The notes below the pieces were generated by a model, which saw nothing but the letters and a program-made list of their open reading frames with translations, made no database searches and was not told where the DNA came from. A stretch of 63,056 bases of DNA. Origin: a virus. The position numbers and the translations under genes are program-made. The stretch lies in IMG/VR virus record IMGVR_UViG_3300042509_002230, positions 1 to 63,056 of that record. One strand, written 5' to 3'. How positions within the stretch are numbered: the stretch's first letter is position 1; each line of letters opens with the position of its first letter. Below are positions 45,127-54,336 of the stretch, piece by piece.

Positions 45127-46308
45127 ATGAAAACTTTTAGACAATTTATAACAGAAGCCAGAACTCCTGCGGGCAAAGAGGCAGAGAAAAAAGGTCTTAC
45201 CCATCTGGGTAAAGGCTACTACTCAAATGCCAAAGGAGAAATTGTCGCTAAAAGTGAAGGTGGCGGACAAAAATTAGTTTCTATATCTAAGTCAGATAAA
45301 AAAAAGCTAAAAGATGGTACTCCACTTATGGGTCCATCTTCACAAGCTGATGCTCAAAATGTCCCTCAGCCGCCTGCCACAAATCAAACCACTGCAGATC
45401 AACCTCCAGAAGAAATTCAACCTGGAGATGGTCCTGCAGTGGTTATTACTTTTGGTAGATTTAATCCTCCTTCACTTGGACATCAAAATCTCATAAATGC
45501 AGTTCAGGAACAAGCGGAAGAGCTAGAAGCTGAGTATAGAATTTATCCAAGTAGGACTTCTGATAGTAAGCAGAATCCATTAGATTTCAAATCAAAGTAT
45601 AACATTCTCCAACATATATTCCCAGATCATGCTGAGAGTATTATAAATGATCCAGAAAACGGAGATAACATTTATGATATTTTGACATCATTGCACGACG
45701 AAGGTTATCATCATGTAGTAATTATGTGTGGAGATGAGAATGTTCAAAAGTATGAAAAAATCGCACAAAAATACAATGGAACTGTATATGACTTTTATGG
45801 AGTAGAAGTAGTTGGTGCTGGAATGTCTGATCCAGATACGGATAAAACTGAAGGAATTACTAGCTCAATGATGCGTAAAGCAGCACTTGAAAATGATTAC
45901 GAAACCTTCAAGCAAGGACTTCCTGGCAATGTTAGCAAAAAAGAATGCCGTGCAATCTATGCACAAGTTCGTAAGTCCATGAGTCTCAAAGAAGATTTAT
46001 GGAAAATATCTCCATCATTAGATATTGAAAATCTTAGAGAGCAATATTATCAGGGAAATATTTACAACTTAGGTGAAACCGTAATTGATTCTATTACTGG
46101 TATCTCTGGAAAAATTGTTACCAGAGGTTCTAATTATGTTATCTTTGTGGACGAACAAAAGAAAATTCATAGAACCTGGGTCAAAGATTTAAGTTATCAC
46201 CCAGGACCATTGGAAATTGGTACGGATGATTATCGTGAATATCTACAACGAATGCATCCTACTGAACCAGTTAAGTCATTTACTAAAGGTAGACGAAAAG
46301 ATAAATAA
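45127..46308 (+). CDS. Probable packaged nucleotidyltransferase
   Basis: A 393-residue protein; ATG 45127 is preferred since it begins MKTFRQFITEARTPAGK. That start is nearly the capsid-targeting sequence of T4 internal protein III (MKTYQEFIAEARVGAGK), with ITE as a gp21 cleavage site. Residues about 105-255 form a cytidylyltransferase-like (NMNAT-type) domain: GRFNPPSLGH at 110-119 (HxGH-like motif) and GITSSMMRKA near 247. A C-terminal small barrel (SITGISGKIVTRGSNYVIFV) completes it. A Pro/Gln linker separates the parts. It may be packed in the head and injected to act on NAD or a related nucleotide. The substrate is uncertain. Confidence 0.75.
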   Translation: MKTFRQFITEARTPAGKEAEKKGLTHLGKGYYSNAKGEIVAKSEGGGQKLVSISKSDKKKLKDGTPLMGPSSQADAQNVPQPPATNQTTADQPPEEIQPGDGPAVVITFGRFNPPSLGHQNLINAVQEQAEELEAEYRIYPSRTSDSKQNPLDFKSKYNILQHIFPDHAESIINDPENGDNIYDILTSLHDEGYHHVVIMCGDENVQKYEKIAQKYNGTVYDFYGVEVVGAGMSDPDTDKTEGITSSMMRKAALENDYETFKQGLPGNVSKKECRAIYAQVRKSMSLKEDLWKISPSLDIENLREQYYQGNIYNLGETVIDSITGISGKIVTRGSNYVIFVDEQKKIHRTWVKDLSYHPGPLEIGTDDYREYLQRMHPTEPVKSFTKGRRKDK

Positions 46309-46317
46309 TAATAAATA
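46300..46317 (+). promoter_or_regulatory. Tandem late promoters before an internal-protein gene
   Basis: GATAAATA at 46,300-46,307 and AATAAATA at 46,310-46,317, the second 22 bases before ATG 46,340. Confidence 0.55.
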
Positions 46318-46339
46318 GAACTCATTTCAAAGAAAGAAT

Positions 46340-48829
46340 ATGGATTTATCTATTGTATCTCAATTCATGTCTCTTACACCAGACATGATGTACAAAGCAA
46401 CAAAGATGGTTGAGTCTGCCTCTGCATACTTTCCTGGTGATGTGACTTCTCAAGAAGATTATCTAAGAGAAAATCTAATTGATCAAACTCTTGAGTATGC
46501 TCTAACTCTTCTAGAAGACAAGAAAGTTAGAGATTACATGGGTGTTAATGTATACACCAATGGAAAAACATTTAGTGCTCCAACTCTAGCACTTTATAAT
46601 GTGGCTTCAATGCCAGAAATGAAGCAACGTATTCAGGCAAAATTAAATGCTAAGGGTGGAGTTCGCAAAGAAGAAACTGAATTAGTTCAGGAGAAGAAGA
46701 GACCTAAACTAAAAGGTCGTAAGTTTAAGGGTAAGAATCCTTGGTGGAATTCTGATGGGGATGATACTCCATATGAGCCAGGTGATGATGTTAGAAAGAC
46801 CAGAAAGGAAGCAGTAGATTATGTTGCTGAACTCTGGAGAAATAGACATTCCGATGATCAACTTGATGAAGTCAAAGGATATGGTGGACATGTTGATCCA
46901 AATACAGGTAAATCATCTGGTCTAAGATCACCTTCTCAACAAGCACACGCTACACATTGGCGTAACAGACAGCAAGGTAAAGATGTTCCTGATCCTAGAA
47001 GATCAAAGTTTAAGTATGGTGGATCAAAAGGATCAACAACTGGTGCTCATGAAGGTGAGCCACCAGAAGATTTTGCAAAAAAACAAAATCCTGAACTTGC
47101 AATGACTCCTGCTGCTAGAATGAAAGCTAGGGCAAATGCACTAGAAAAAAGAGGTCAAGGAAAGAGAGCAAATAAGATTCGTGCTGTTGCAAGTCGTCCA
47201 AACATGGGTGAATCATATGAATTAGTAAATGAAGAGGATCCATGCTGGACAGGATATACTCAAGTTGGAATGAAGAAAAAGGGTGGCCGTGAAGTGCCAA
47301 ACTGTGTTCCTTCAAAAGGTGTGCCTAAAGCAAAGGGATACAAGCAAGAAGATATTGAGTTTGTAGCAGACTACTTAATTGCTGAAGGACTCAATGAGTA
47401 TGGTATTGATCTTCTAATCGAAGATATGGGTATTGATGATTTCTGTGATTTTGTTGATGAGATTTCATCTGAAGAGTTTCTTGTTGAATGGAGACGTGGA
47501 GCTGGTGGTACTAAAGTACGTGGCTCTGGAATGTCCAAGTCTGGTAAGTCAATTGGCTCACTAAAGGGTGGTGCTAAATCTGCAGCAATCCGTGCTTCTG
47601 CTGAGCATAAATCAAGAAAAGCTGCAAGAGATGCTGAGTCATCAAAATCATCTGGAATGGCTGCTGCTCTTAAGAGTCAGTCTAAAGTTGCAAATGCTAA
47701 GAAATCTCAGCCAGCAACTAAATCAACTCCAACACAAACTAAAGAAAAAGCAAAAGGTGGTATCCTAGGTGCCCTTAAAGCTAGAGCAGAAAAGGATATT
47801 GCATCTGTTAGACAATCAGTAAACACAGCAAGACAAGTAGGAGCAAGACGTGCTGCAGAAGTTAAAGCAACTTATGATGCGGTTAGAGCTAGGGGCAATG
47901 AAGCCGAGCAATCCGCAGCTGCAACTAGGGCAAGAAGAAAGGCAACTGTTGCAGCTGGTAGAGCAGCTCAAAGTGCAGGTAGAACTGCAGTCAAGGCTGC
48001 GGGAGCTGCTGGAGCGGCTGCAGGAGAAGCAGTAAAGGCTAGAAAAGCTGGCAAGTCTGCTGCTGCAACTGCAGGTAGAGCTGTCGGAACTTTTGTTAAA
48101 AAGATGAGACAGGAAGAGAAAGAACTTCTAACTCACTATTTCATTGAATCTGAAATTGCATTTAATTATGATGAAGTTCAAGAAATTTTTGAATCTCTTG
48201 ATCAAGAGCATTTTGATTATTTCATTGAGCAAGCAATGCTAATGGTAGAAGAGTCTGGTCCATCAGCTCGTGAAATCATTGAAGAAAAATTGCAAAATTC
48301 ATTTGACATTGAAAGATTTACTTTTGCAGACTGGAGGCAGTTAACCGAAAAAAAGTCTAGTGATGATGATGCAACTGGAAAATTTGTTAGTCTAACTCAA
48401 TCTAACAGAACAGATAACACTCCAGATGTGAAAGGTAAAAGAAAGGATGGTGTAATCATCAATCCTCAGGTTGATATGAGACGTGAAGATGCTGATTTAG
48501 AAGCTTATCAAAAATCAACTCAATCATCTATTGCAAATGTGAAAAAAACCAAGGATAAAATGGTAAACCGAGCTTCTGCAAATATTGCAGCAAATAGAGT
48601 TGCGAATGATGTAAGGACAGCTTCTAAGTATGGCCCTCAACGCCCAAAGCCAGGTAACGTTGGTGCGTATAGAATTGAAGAAGTTGAGAACATTGATGAG
48701 AAGGCACCTCCAGGCAAAAAATATGAAAGAATGGTGAAGCATATTAAAAAGGGTTATTCTGAAGGTGGTTTGACTAAAAAAGAAAAAGGCATTGTATATG
48801 CAACCGCATGGAAGCAATATAATAACTAA
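46340..48829 (+). CDS. Large modular virion protein with histone-like core
   Basis: An 829-residue protein made of distinct blocks. The helical N-terminus is QFMSLTPDMMYKATKMVESA. A basic hydrophilic block contains HATHWRNRQQGKDVPDPRRS. An acidic block includes FVADYLIAEGLNEYGIDLLI. Next comes an Ala/Lys/Arg/Gly-rich segment (about residues 390-590) reminiscent of histone H1 or HU tails. A second acidic block and a C-terminal helix motif (KYERMVKHIKKGYSEGGLTK), seen in several cyanophage virion proteins, follow. Several (Leu/Ile)-x-Glu sites could be cut by gp21. It is a probable internal head protein; function inferred. Confidence 0.65.
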   Translation: MDLSIVSQFMSLTPDMMYKATKMVESASAYFPGDVTSQEDYLRENLIDQTLEYALTLLEDKKVRDYMGVNVYTNGKTFSAPTLALYNVASMPEMKQRIQAKLNAKGGVRKEETELVQEKKRPKLKGRKFKGKNPWWNSDGDDTPYEPGDDVRKTRKEAVDYVAELWRNRHSDDQLDEVKGYGGHVDPNTGKSSGLRSPSQQAHATHWRNRQQGKDVPDPRRSKFKYGGSKGSTTGAHEGEPPEDFAKKQNPELAMTPAARMKARANALEKRGQGKRANKIRAVASRPNMGESYELVNEEDPCWTGYTQVGMKKKGGREVPNCVPSKGVPKAKGYKQEDIEFVADYLIAEGLNEYGIDLLIEDMGIDDFCDFVDEISSEEFLVEWRRGAGGTKVRGSGMSKSGKSIGSLKGGAKSAAIRASAEHKSRKAARDAESSKSSGMAAALKSQSKVANAKKSQPATKSTPTQTKEKAKGGILGALKARAEKDIASVRQSVNTARQVGARRAAEVKATYDAVRARGNEAEQSAAATRARRKATVAAGRAAQSAGRTAVKAAGAAGAAAGEAVKARKAGKSAAATAGRAVGTFVKKMRQEEKELLTHYFIESEIAFNYDEVQEIFESLDQEHFDYFIEQAMLMVEESGPSAREIIEEKLQNSFDIERFTFADWRQLTEKKSSDDDATGKFVSLTQSNRTDNTPDVKGKRKDGVIINPQVDMRREDADLEAYQKSTQSSIANVKKTKDKMVNRASANIAANRVANDVRTASKYGPQRPKPGNVGAYRIEEVENIDEKAPPGKKYERMVKHIKKGYSEGGLTKKEKGIVYATAWKQYNN

Positions 48830-48851
48830 GTTGCCTTCAAGATTCGACTAA

Positions 48852-48859
48852 AATAAATA
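48852..48859 (+). promoter_or_regulatory. Late promoter AATAAATA
   Basis: NATAAATA octamer 27 bases before ATG 48,887. Confidence 0.5.
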
Positions 48860-48886
48860 GAAGTGAATCCTTTTCGGAGAAAAATC

Positions 48887-49060
48887 ATGGGAGTATTAGT
48901 AGAAGTAGTAAAACCACTACTACTTGCAGCAATGAATTCTTGTCATACTAAGCGTCTTGTAGTTGAACTACTTGATCGCTATGTGAATACCACTGATAAT
49001 GATATTGATAATGTAATCGCAGCAACTGTACGAACTGCACTTCTAAAGAATTGTAAGTGA
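48887..49060 (+). CDS. Small conserved protein, unknown function
   Basis: A 57-residue protein. ATG 48887 has a CGGAGA ribosome-binding site 7 bases upstream and follows the late promoter; GTG 48863 is rejected. The sequence MGVLVEVVKPLLLAAMNSC, then TKRLVVELLDRYV, suggests two amphipathic helices. Its stop touches the next small gene, so the two are likely co-translated. No family recognised. Confidence 0.6.
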   Translation: MGVLVEVVKPLLLAAMNSCHTKRLVVELLDRYVNTTDNDIDNVIAATVRTALLKNCK

Positions 49061-49209
49061 TTGAATGTTTGCTGTTGAACTGGGGGGTTGAGTTAATTTT
49101 AATTTTACTCCTCAGTTTTTCTGAATATCTTGGCAAAACAAAACGATTCAAAGAAAATAATATAATAGATTTTACTAAAAACACTATAAGGCGTATGCTG
49201 GGGAGGTAA
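49057..49209 (+). CDS. Small one-span membrane protein
   Basis: A 50-residue frame with GTG start 49057 overlapping the preceding stop and TAA at 49207. Residues about 4-26 (CLLLNWGVELILILLLSF) form one membrane helix, followed by a basic tail (KTKRFKENNII). Short proteins with an LNWGVE...SEYLG pattern recur in cyanophages. Its end runs into the terminator. It could be a holin-like or host-membrane modulator. Easily missed because of its size and start codon. Confidence 0.55.
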   Translation: MIECLLLNWGVELILILLLSFSEYLGKTKRFKENNIIDFTKNTIRRMLGR

Positions 49210-49222
49210 CTCCCCATTTTTT
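49199..49222 (+). terminator. Terminator before the Ig-domain virion gene
   Basis: Perfect 7-bp stem TGGGGAG / CTCCCCA with loop GTAA and six T. The last T also begins the late promoter TATAAATA. Confidence 0.9.
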
Positions 49223-49229
49223 ATAAATA
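49222..49229 (+). promoter_or_regulatory. Late promoter TATAAATA fused to a terminator
   Basis: Exact TATAAATA beginning in the terminator T-tract, 31 bases before ATG 49,261. Confidence 0.75.
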
Positions 49230-49260
49230 TTAATAGAATAAAAATTCAAGAGGGGTTTAA

Positions 49261-49869
49261 ATGTCTCTATACGGAAGAACTGATTCTAACGCAAATAAGA
49301 CTAAAGTTGAAAGAACTATTGCTGCTTCAGCACAAGCAAAAACAATTGTTTTCGTTGATGAAACTGAAGCAAGACTAAACGAGAACCGTACCCGTGGTAT
49401 TGATGGTCCTGGTTGGTGGTCCTACTTCACTTATACTGATGCTGCAGGAAATACTCGCCATAAAGCAGAAAAGCTAGTTGCACTTGGCAATCCAGATACC
49501 AATGCAAACGAAACTCAAGCTGATGATACAATTGCTGCAGATGTTGCATCAGCAGTAACAATTAACGTTGCATATCCACAGAATGCTACTACATCATCCG
49601 GTGGAGCAACATTTACAGTTAACGGTCAAACCACTACAACTGGAACTCCAGGAACTCTTGCTTATCAGTGGCAGGTTCAAACTACAACCGGAACTCGTTG
49701 GACAAATCTTACCAACACTGGAATTTACACCGGCTCCACAACTCACACCCTAACTTTAACTGGTGCTACTTCAGCAGTTACTGGTTACAAGTATAGAGTG
49801 CAGATCACGTCTGCTGGTGGTACTGAAGAAGTTATTTCTAGAACTGCAACTCTAACATTTGGTACCTGA
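49261..49869 (+). CDS. Virion protein with C-terminal Ig-like domain
   Basis: A 202-residue protein. The N-terminal half (TRGIDGPGWWSYFTYTDAAG, then TRHKAEKLVAL) is a conserved cyanophage structural module. The C-terminal half, about residues 105-200, is a bacterial Ig-like domain (AYQWQVQTTTGTRWTNLTN, YKYRVQITSAGGTEE). Its strong late promoter and Ig domain suggest a capsid decoration protein similar in role to T4 Hoc, although sequence identity to Hoc is not claimed. Confidence 0.7.
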   Translation: MSLYGRTDSNANKTKVERTIAASAQAKTIVFVDETEARLNENRTRGIDGPGWWSYFTYTDAAGNTRHKAEKLVALGNPDTNANETQADDTIAADVASAVTINVAYPQNATTSSGGATFTVNGQTTTTGTPGTLAYQWQVQTTTGTRWTNLTNTGIYTGSTTHTLTLTGATSAVTGYKYRVQITSAGGTEEVISRTATLTFGT

Positions 49870-49875
49870 TAACAT

Positions 49876-50238
49876 ATGAGATTTAATGAATTGAATGATG
49901 ACAACTTTTTGTTATTTGCAATTAAACATTATGACAACCCAAATGCAATGACAAAAGATGATTTTTTTGAAGACCTAAAACGATTTAAGTATATCAAAAG
50001 ATTACTCAAACGTTATGATAAAACAGGAATTCTCAAAACTCATCTTTTGTTAAATCATATTATAGTTGTATATAATATTTTTGGTGATGCAGCAACTCCA
50101 ATTTTATTTTTTAAAATTGAACCGGAATACTGGAAATACTTGAAGTCTTTTGTAATATTTTTGGATAGGCTAGAGCCAAATTCAATTTCACATATAACAC
50201 CTGATAGTTATTGTTTAGAAGAGCTTAGTAAAATATGA
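49876..50238 (+). CDS. Conserved hypothetical, helical
   Basis: A 120-residue protein with many Lys, Phe and Leu residues (NFLLFAIKHYDNPNAMTKDD, KYIKRLLKRYDKTG, LKTHLLLNHIIVVYNIFG). The pattern of a compact helical protein recurs in marine T4-like phages but I know no function. It follows the Ig-domain gene by 6 bases and overlaps the next start by 4, so it may be a late accessory. Confidence 0.6.
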   Translation: MRFNELNDDNFLLFAIKHYDNPNAMTKDDFFEDLKRFKYIKRLLKRYDKTGILKTHLLLNHIIVVYNIFGDAATPILFFKIEPEYWKYLKSFVIFLDRLEPNSISHITPDSYCLEELSKI

Positions 50239-50621
50239 ACTATAACGAAGAAGTTGCTGCTAATTGTGTTGGAGATGGATCTGCAGTATCCATTCCTCCA
50301 AGTGTAGAGCCACCTGGAATTCCGGCATCAAAAAGAAAGAAAAGAAAAAAAGTGAATGAGCAAAGACTATTTGAAAGTGGTGGTAAAGTAATTGACCAAC
50401 TAAAGCAAATAGCTTTGGCAGGACAGCAAGGAGTCGTTATGTTTGATAATGGAGAGAAAGCTCAGATTTCTCCTGATGGTGCAAACAAATTAGTTGACTT
50501 GTATCGAAACTTAAATGCTAGTAATAGAGTTAAAATGATTAAAACTATTAATTCATCTGCTTCTGGATTTGAAAAAATTTCTACATTTGCATCCAACAGA
50601 GGCATTTCTCCAGAACAGTAA
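50235..50621 (+). CDS. Putative virion-associated protein
   Basis: A 128-residue basic protein. NYNEEVAANCVGDGSAVSI resembles starts of marine phage virion proteins, with a Pro-rich spacer and a KRKKRKKVNE basic cluster. The C-terminal helical part contains LVDLYRNLNASNRVKMIKTI. It overlaps its upstream neighbour by an ATGA junction. Probably packaged; function unknown. Confidence 0.55.
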   Translation: MNYNEEVAANCVGDGSAVSIPPSVEPPGIPASKRKKRKKVNEQRLFESGGKVIDQLKQIALAGQQGVVMFDNGEKAQISPDGANKLVDLYRNLNASNRVKMIKTINSSASGFEKISTFASNRGISPEQ

Positions 50622-50634
50622 TTTTAGAGGTAGT

Positions 50635-51051
50635 ATGTTTCAATCTCAAACCACCGAAACTAAGTTAGCATTACTAGAAGAAAAACTTAGCATCTATGAA
50701 CAAATGATGAAAAAGATTGATGCAGCTATCGAAAAAATTAGTGAAACAAGTCAGACAATTAGTAAAATGTTGGCAATACATGAAGAAAGACTGGAGAACT
50801 CAACTAAGTCTGATGAAGTAATTATTCAGATGGTGAATGAGATGAAAAAATCAAATACCGAAGATCATAAAAAAGTTATTGAAAGAGTTTCAGAAGTAGA
50901 AAAAACTGTTGGAGATTTATTAAAATTTAGGTGGCAGGTAGCCGCCATCTCAGGGGCAGTTATTTTAGTGGTCGGTCTGGTGGTTCCCCTTGTTGACAAC
51001 ATGCTCGGTATGCCCTATAATGGAGGGACTGAGCAAACCACCAAAAAATGA
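50635..51051 (+). CDS. Coiled-coil protein with a C-terminal membrane anchor
   Basis: A 138-residue protein; ATG 50635 with TAGAGGTAG upstream is chosen. Residues 8-100 are a continuous coiled coil (TKLALLEEKLSIYEQMMKKI). Residues about 103-122 form one membrane helix (VAAISGAVILVVGLVVPLV), leaving a short C-terminal tail. This holin/spanin-like topology suggests a membrane role in lysis or takeover. The end of the gene contains a perfect early promoter, and the stop overlaps the primase start. Confidence 0.6.
   Translation: MFQSQTTETKLALLEEKLSIYEQMMKKIDAAIEKISETSQTISKMLAIHEERLENSTKSDEVIIQMVNEMKKSNTEDHKKVIERVSEVEKTVGDLLKFRWQVAAISGAVILVVGLVVPLVDNMLGMPYNGGTEQTTKK
50993..51021 (+). promoter_or_regulatory. 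Perfect-consensus sigma-70 promoter for primase-nrdAB
   Basis: TTGACA, 17-bp spacer, TATAAT: all 12 bases match. It lies inside the preceding coding region, about 27 bases before the primase ATG. Confidence 0.87.
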
Positions 51052-52028
51052 GTTACATTGACCACAAATACATTAACCTCATTTCAATTAGACTAAGTAA
51101 ATTTCAAAAGAAGCAAGATAATTTATATAACTTCAGATGCCCTTATTGCGGTGACTCTGCAAAATACAAAAACCGTGCAAGGGGATTTTTCTATCGAAAG
51201 AATGCAGATATGGTATTCAAATGCCATAACTGTGGAGTGGGTAGAACTCTCAGTAATTTTTTAAAAGATCTAGATGTAACTCTTCACGATGAATACGTGA
51301 TGGAGAGATTTAAGTCTGGACTGACTGGTCGTGGAACAAACACTGAAGAACCTAAGTTTGAATTTCAAAAGCCAGTTTTCAAGAAGACTCCACTATCCGA
51401 ACTCAAAAAAATATCAGAACTAAATAATTCACACCCAGCAAGAGAATATCTTTCCAACAGGCAAATACCAGAAAAATATTTTTCTAAGTTCTATTACGCA
51501 GAGGATTTTCATGCTTGGGCCAAAACAGACACAAAACTTAAAGAGTCTAGAATCGTCATCCCCCTCATGTCCAAAAGTGGAAAACTTTTTGGATTCCAGG
51601 GAAGGGCTCTTGACAAAACTGCAAAACTACGCTATATTACTACCATCCTGGATGATAAGTACGTTAAATTATTTGGACTTGATTCTTTAGACTTCGATAA
51701 AACCATCTATGTTACAGAGGGTCCATTTGACTCTCTTTTTCTGTCTAATGCAATTGCCATGTGTGGATCTGATGTGCATCTGGAAAAATCTATTTACCGA
51801 GACAGAATTTTTGTATTGGATAATGAACCAAGAAATCTTCAGATTGTCCAGAGGTATGACAAGCTTATCACTGCAGGAGAAAAGGTCGTTATTTGGCCAA
51901 GCACCATAAAAGAAAAAGATATTAATGATATGGTTATTTCTGGACTCAACCCACAGCAAATAATCAAAGAAAACACATTTCAAGGGTTGGAAGCTAAAGT
52001 TAAATTTACTACATGGAAGAAAGTATGA
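51048..52028 (+). CDS. 61: DNA primase gp61
   Basis: A 326-residue primase (T4 gp61: 342). The N-terminal zinc ribbon is CPYCGDSAKYKNRARGFFYR with a second pair in FKCHNCGVG (residues about 25-65). The Toprim core begins TIYVTEGPFDSLF with Glu 224-225 region and FVLDNEP. It forms the primosome with gp41. Starts in an ATGA overlap, driven by the consensus promoter upstream. It ends overlapping nrdA. Confidence 0.93.
   Translation: MSYIDHKYINLISIRLSKFQKKQDNLYNFRCPYCGDSAKYKNRARGFFYRKNADMVFKCHNCGVGRTLSNFLKDLDVTLHDEYVMERFKSGLTGRGTNTEEPKFEFQKPVFKKTPLSELKKISELNNSHPAREYLSNRQIPEKYFSKFYYAEDFHAWAKTDTKLKESRIVIPLMSKSGKLFGFQGRALDKTAKLRYITTILDDKYVKLFGLDSLDFDKTIYVTEGPFDSLFLSNAIAMCGSDVHLEKSIYRDRIFVLDNEPRNLQIVQRYDKLITAGEKVVIWPSTIKEKDINDMVISGLNPQQIIKENTFQGLEAKVKFTTWKKV
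51610..51638 (+). promoter_or_regulatory. Possible internal promoter in primase gene
   Basis: TTGACA, 17-bp spacer, TATATT, about 390 bases before nrdA. It may be chance because the bases encode LDKTAKLRYI. Confidence 0.35.
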
Positions 52029-54325
52029 GTAACGGTACTAAAGTAAAAAAACGTAATGGTACTCTGGAATCTTTAGATTTGGACAAGATTCACAATATGG
52101 TTGAATGTGCTTGTGGAGGGCTTGCTGGAGTAAGTGCATCTCAAGTTGAAATTCAATCTGGACTACAATTTTATGATGGAATTACAACTGATGAAATTCA
52201 AGAAATCTTGGTTCGGTCAGCTAGTGACCTCATTAGTCTTGATAATCCAAATTACCAGTATGTTGCTGCTCGTCTTCTTTTGTTCGGCTTATATAAACAA
52301 GTCTTTGGAGCTAATTGGAAGAACGGGTTCCCCTCAATAGGTGATCACCTGTACCAAGGTATCATGAATGGTGTATATGATAAAGCCCTATCTGGCAAAT
52401 ACACTGATGAAGAATGGGATAAAATTAATTCCTGGATTGATCATGAAAGAGATTATATTTTTACTTATGCTGGTCTTCGTCAAGTAGTAGACAAATATCT
52501 TGTACAGGATAGGAGTTCAAAGAAAATTTATGAAACTCCTCAATACATGTACATGTTAATTTCTGCAACTATTTTTGCAGAATATCCACAATCAACTCGA
52601 CTAGAATATGTCCGACGATATTACAACGCAATCTCCAAGCACAGAATTAACATTCCAACACCAATTATGGCAGGTGTTAGAACCCCTCTTCGTCAATTTG
52701 CTTCTTGTGTGCTTATTGATTCTGACGATTCTCTCAATTCTATCTTCAGCTCTGACATGGCTATTGGCCGTTATGTGGCTCAGCGTGCTGGAATCGGTAT
52801 TAACGCAGGCAGGATCAGAGGTCTCAATAGCAAAATTCGTGGTGGTGAGGTTGCCCATACTGGAGTTATACCCTTCCTCAAGAAATTTGAAGCGACGGTC
52901 AGATGTTGCACTCAAAACGGCATTCGTGGTGGGTCGGCTACAGTTCACTTCCCTATTTGGCACCAAGAAATAGAAGACATCCTAGTATTAAAAAACAATA
53001 AGGGAACCGAGGATAACCGAGTTCGTAAGCTAGACTATAGCATTCAGATCTCAAAACTATTCTATGAGAGGTTCATCACAAATGAAGAAATTTCTCTATT
53101 CTCTCCACACGACGTTCCTGGTTTGTATGATGCTTTTGGGACTGATTCGTTTGATGACATGTATGTGGGTGCAGAACGAGATCAGTCTATTCCAAGAAAA
53201 ACTGTAAATGCACAGGAACTGTTTCTGGATCTTCTCAAAGAACGTGCAGAGACTGGTCGTATTTACATCATGAATATTGACCATTGTAATTCACATAGTT
53301 CTTTCCTTGACAAAGTGAACATGAGTAATCTCTGCCAAGAGATCACACTTCCAACTGTACCAATCAATCATATTGATGATCCACAAGGTGAGATTGCACT
53401 TTGTATTCTCTCTGCAGTTAATGTTGGTAAATTGAATAATCTAAATGAAATGGAAGAACTTTGTGATCTTTCAATTCGTGCTTTGGATGAACTAATTGAT
53501 TATCAAGATTATCCAGTTGAAGCTGCTAGAGTTTCTACAAAGTCTCGTCGTTCACTTGGAATCGGTTATATTGGGCTTGCACATTATCTGGCTAGACATG
53601 GTGTGAAATATGAAGATCGTGAGTCTTGGAAACTAGTCCATGATTTGACTGAATCATTTCAATATCATCTATTGAAAGCTTCTAATAAACTTGCTCAAGA
53701 AAAGGGTGCATGTGAATATTTTAATCGTACAAAGTATTCTCAAGGAATTCTTCCCATCGACACCTATAAAACAGATGTAGACGAAATAGTACCTAACGAA
53801 CTGAACTATGATTGGGAGACTTTACGTTCCGAGATTCAAACACATGGTCTACGACATAGCACGTTGTCCGCACAAATGCCTTCGGAAAGCAGTTCCGTTG
53901 TGTCAAATGAAACCAACGGAATTGAACCACCTAGAGATTACTTGTCCGTTAAGAAATCAAAGAAAGGTCCGCTTAAGCAAATTGTTCCTAGCTATCAAAC
54001 CCTCAAGAAGAACTATACGCTTCTTTGGGACATGCCTAATAACACTGGTTACATTAATATTGTTGCTGTGATGCAAAAGTTCTTTGATCAGGCAATCAGT
54101 GGTAACTGGAGCTACAACCCAGAAAACTATCCAGATAATGAAGTGCCAGCATCAGTAATGGCACAAGATCTACTGACAACATATAAGTATGGCTGGAAGA
54201 CATCATACTATCAAAATACATATGATAGTAAATCTGATGGTGATACGGAAGAGAAAACGGATGCTCTATCACAACTAGTCTCGCAACTAGAGACCGAAGA
54301 CGACTGCGAAAGCTGCAAAATCTAA
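52025..54325 (+). CDS. nrdA: Ribonucleotide reductase class I alpha, NrdA
   Basis: A 766-residue large subunit making dNTPs for phage DNA. An ATP-cone regulatory domain is at the N-terminus (KKRNGTLESLDLDKIHNMVE). The active-site segment NLCQEITLPT carries the Cys-x-Glu pair. AGIGINAGRIRGL and RRSLGIGYIGLAHYLARHG are core motifs. The C-terminal tail CESCKI supplies the redox Cys pair. ATG 52025 overlaps the primase stop. Confidence 0.95.
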   Translation: MSNGTKVKKRNGTLESLDLDKIHNMVECACGGLAGVSASQVEIQSGLQFYDGITTDEIQEILVRSASDLISLDNPNYQYVAARLLLFGLYKQVFGANWKNGFPSIGDHLYQGIMNGVYDKALSGKYTDEEWDKINSWIDHERDYIFTYAGLRQVVDKYLVQDRSSKKIYETPQYMYMLISATIFAEYPQSTRLEYVRRYYNAISKHRINIPTPIMAGVRTPLRQFASCVLIDSDDSLNSIFSSDMAIGRYVAQRAGIGINAGRIRGLNSKIRGGEVAHTGVIPFLKKFEATVRCCTQNGIRGGSATVHFPIWHQEIEDILVLKNNKGTEDNRVRKLDYSIQISKLFYERFITNEEISLFSPHDVPGLYDAFGTDSFDDMYVGAERDQSIPRKTVNAQELFLDLLKERAETGRIYIMNIDHCNSHSSFLDKVNMSNLCQEITLPTVPINHIDDPQGEIALCILSAVNVGKLNNLNEMEELCDLSIRALDELIDYQDYPVEAARVSTKSRRSLGIGYIGLAHYLARHGVKYEDRESWKLVHDLTESFQYHLLKASNKLAQEKGACEYFNRTKYSQGILPIDTYKTDVDEIVPNELNYDWETLRSEIQTHGLRHSTLSAQMPSESSSVVSNETNGIEPPRDYLSVKKSKKGPLKQIVPSYQTLKKNYTLLWDMPNNTGYINIVAVMQKFFDQAISGNWSYNPENYPDNEVPASVMAQDLLTTYKYGWKTSYYQNTYDSKSDGDTEEKTDALSQLVSQLETEDDCESCKI

Positions 54326-54336
54326 GGAGAATTTAC

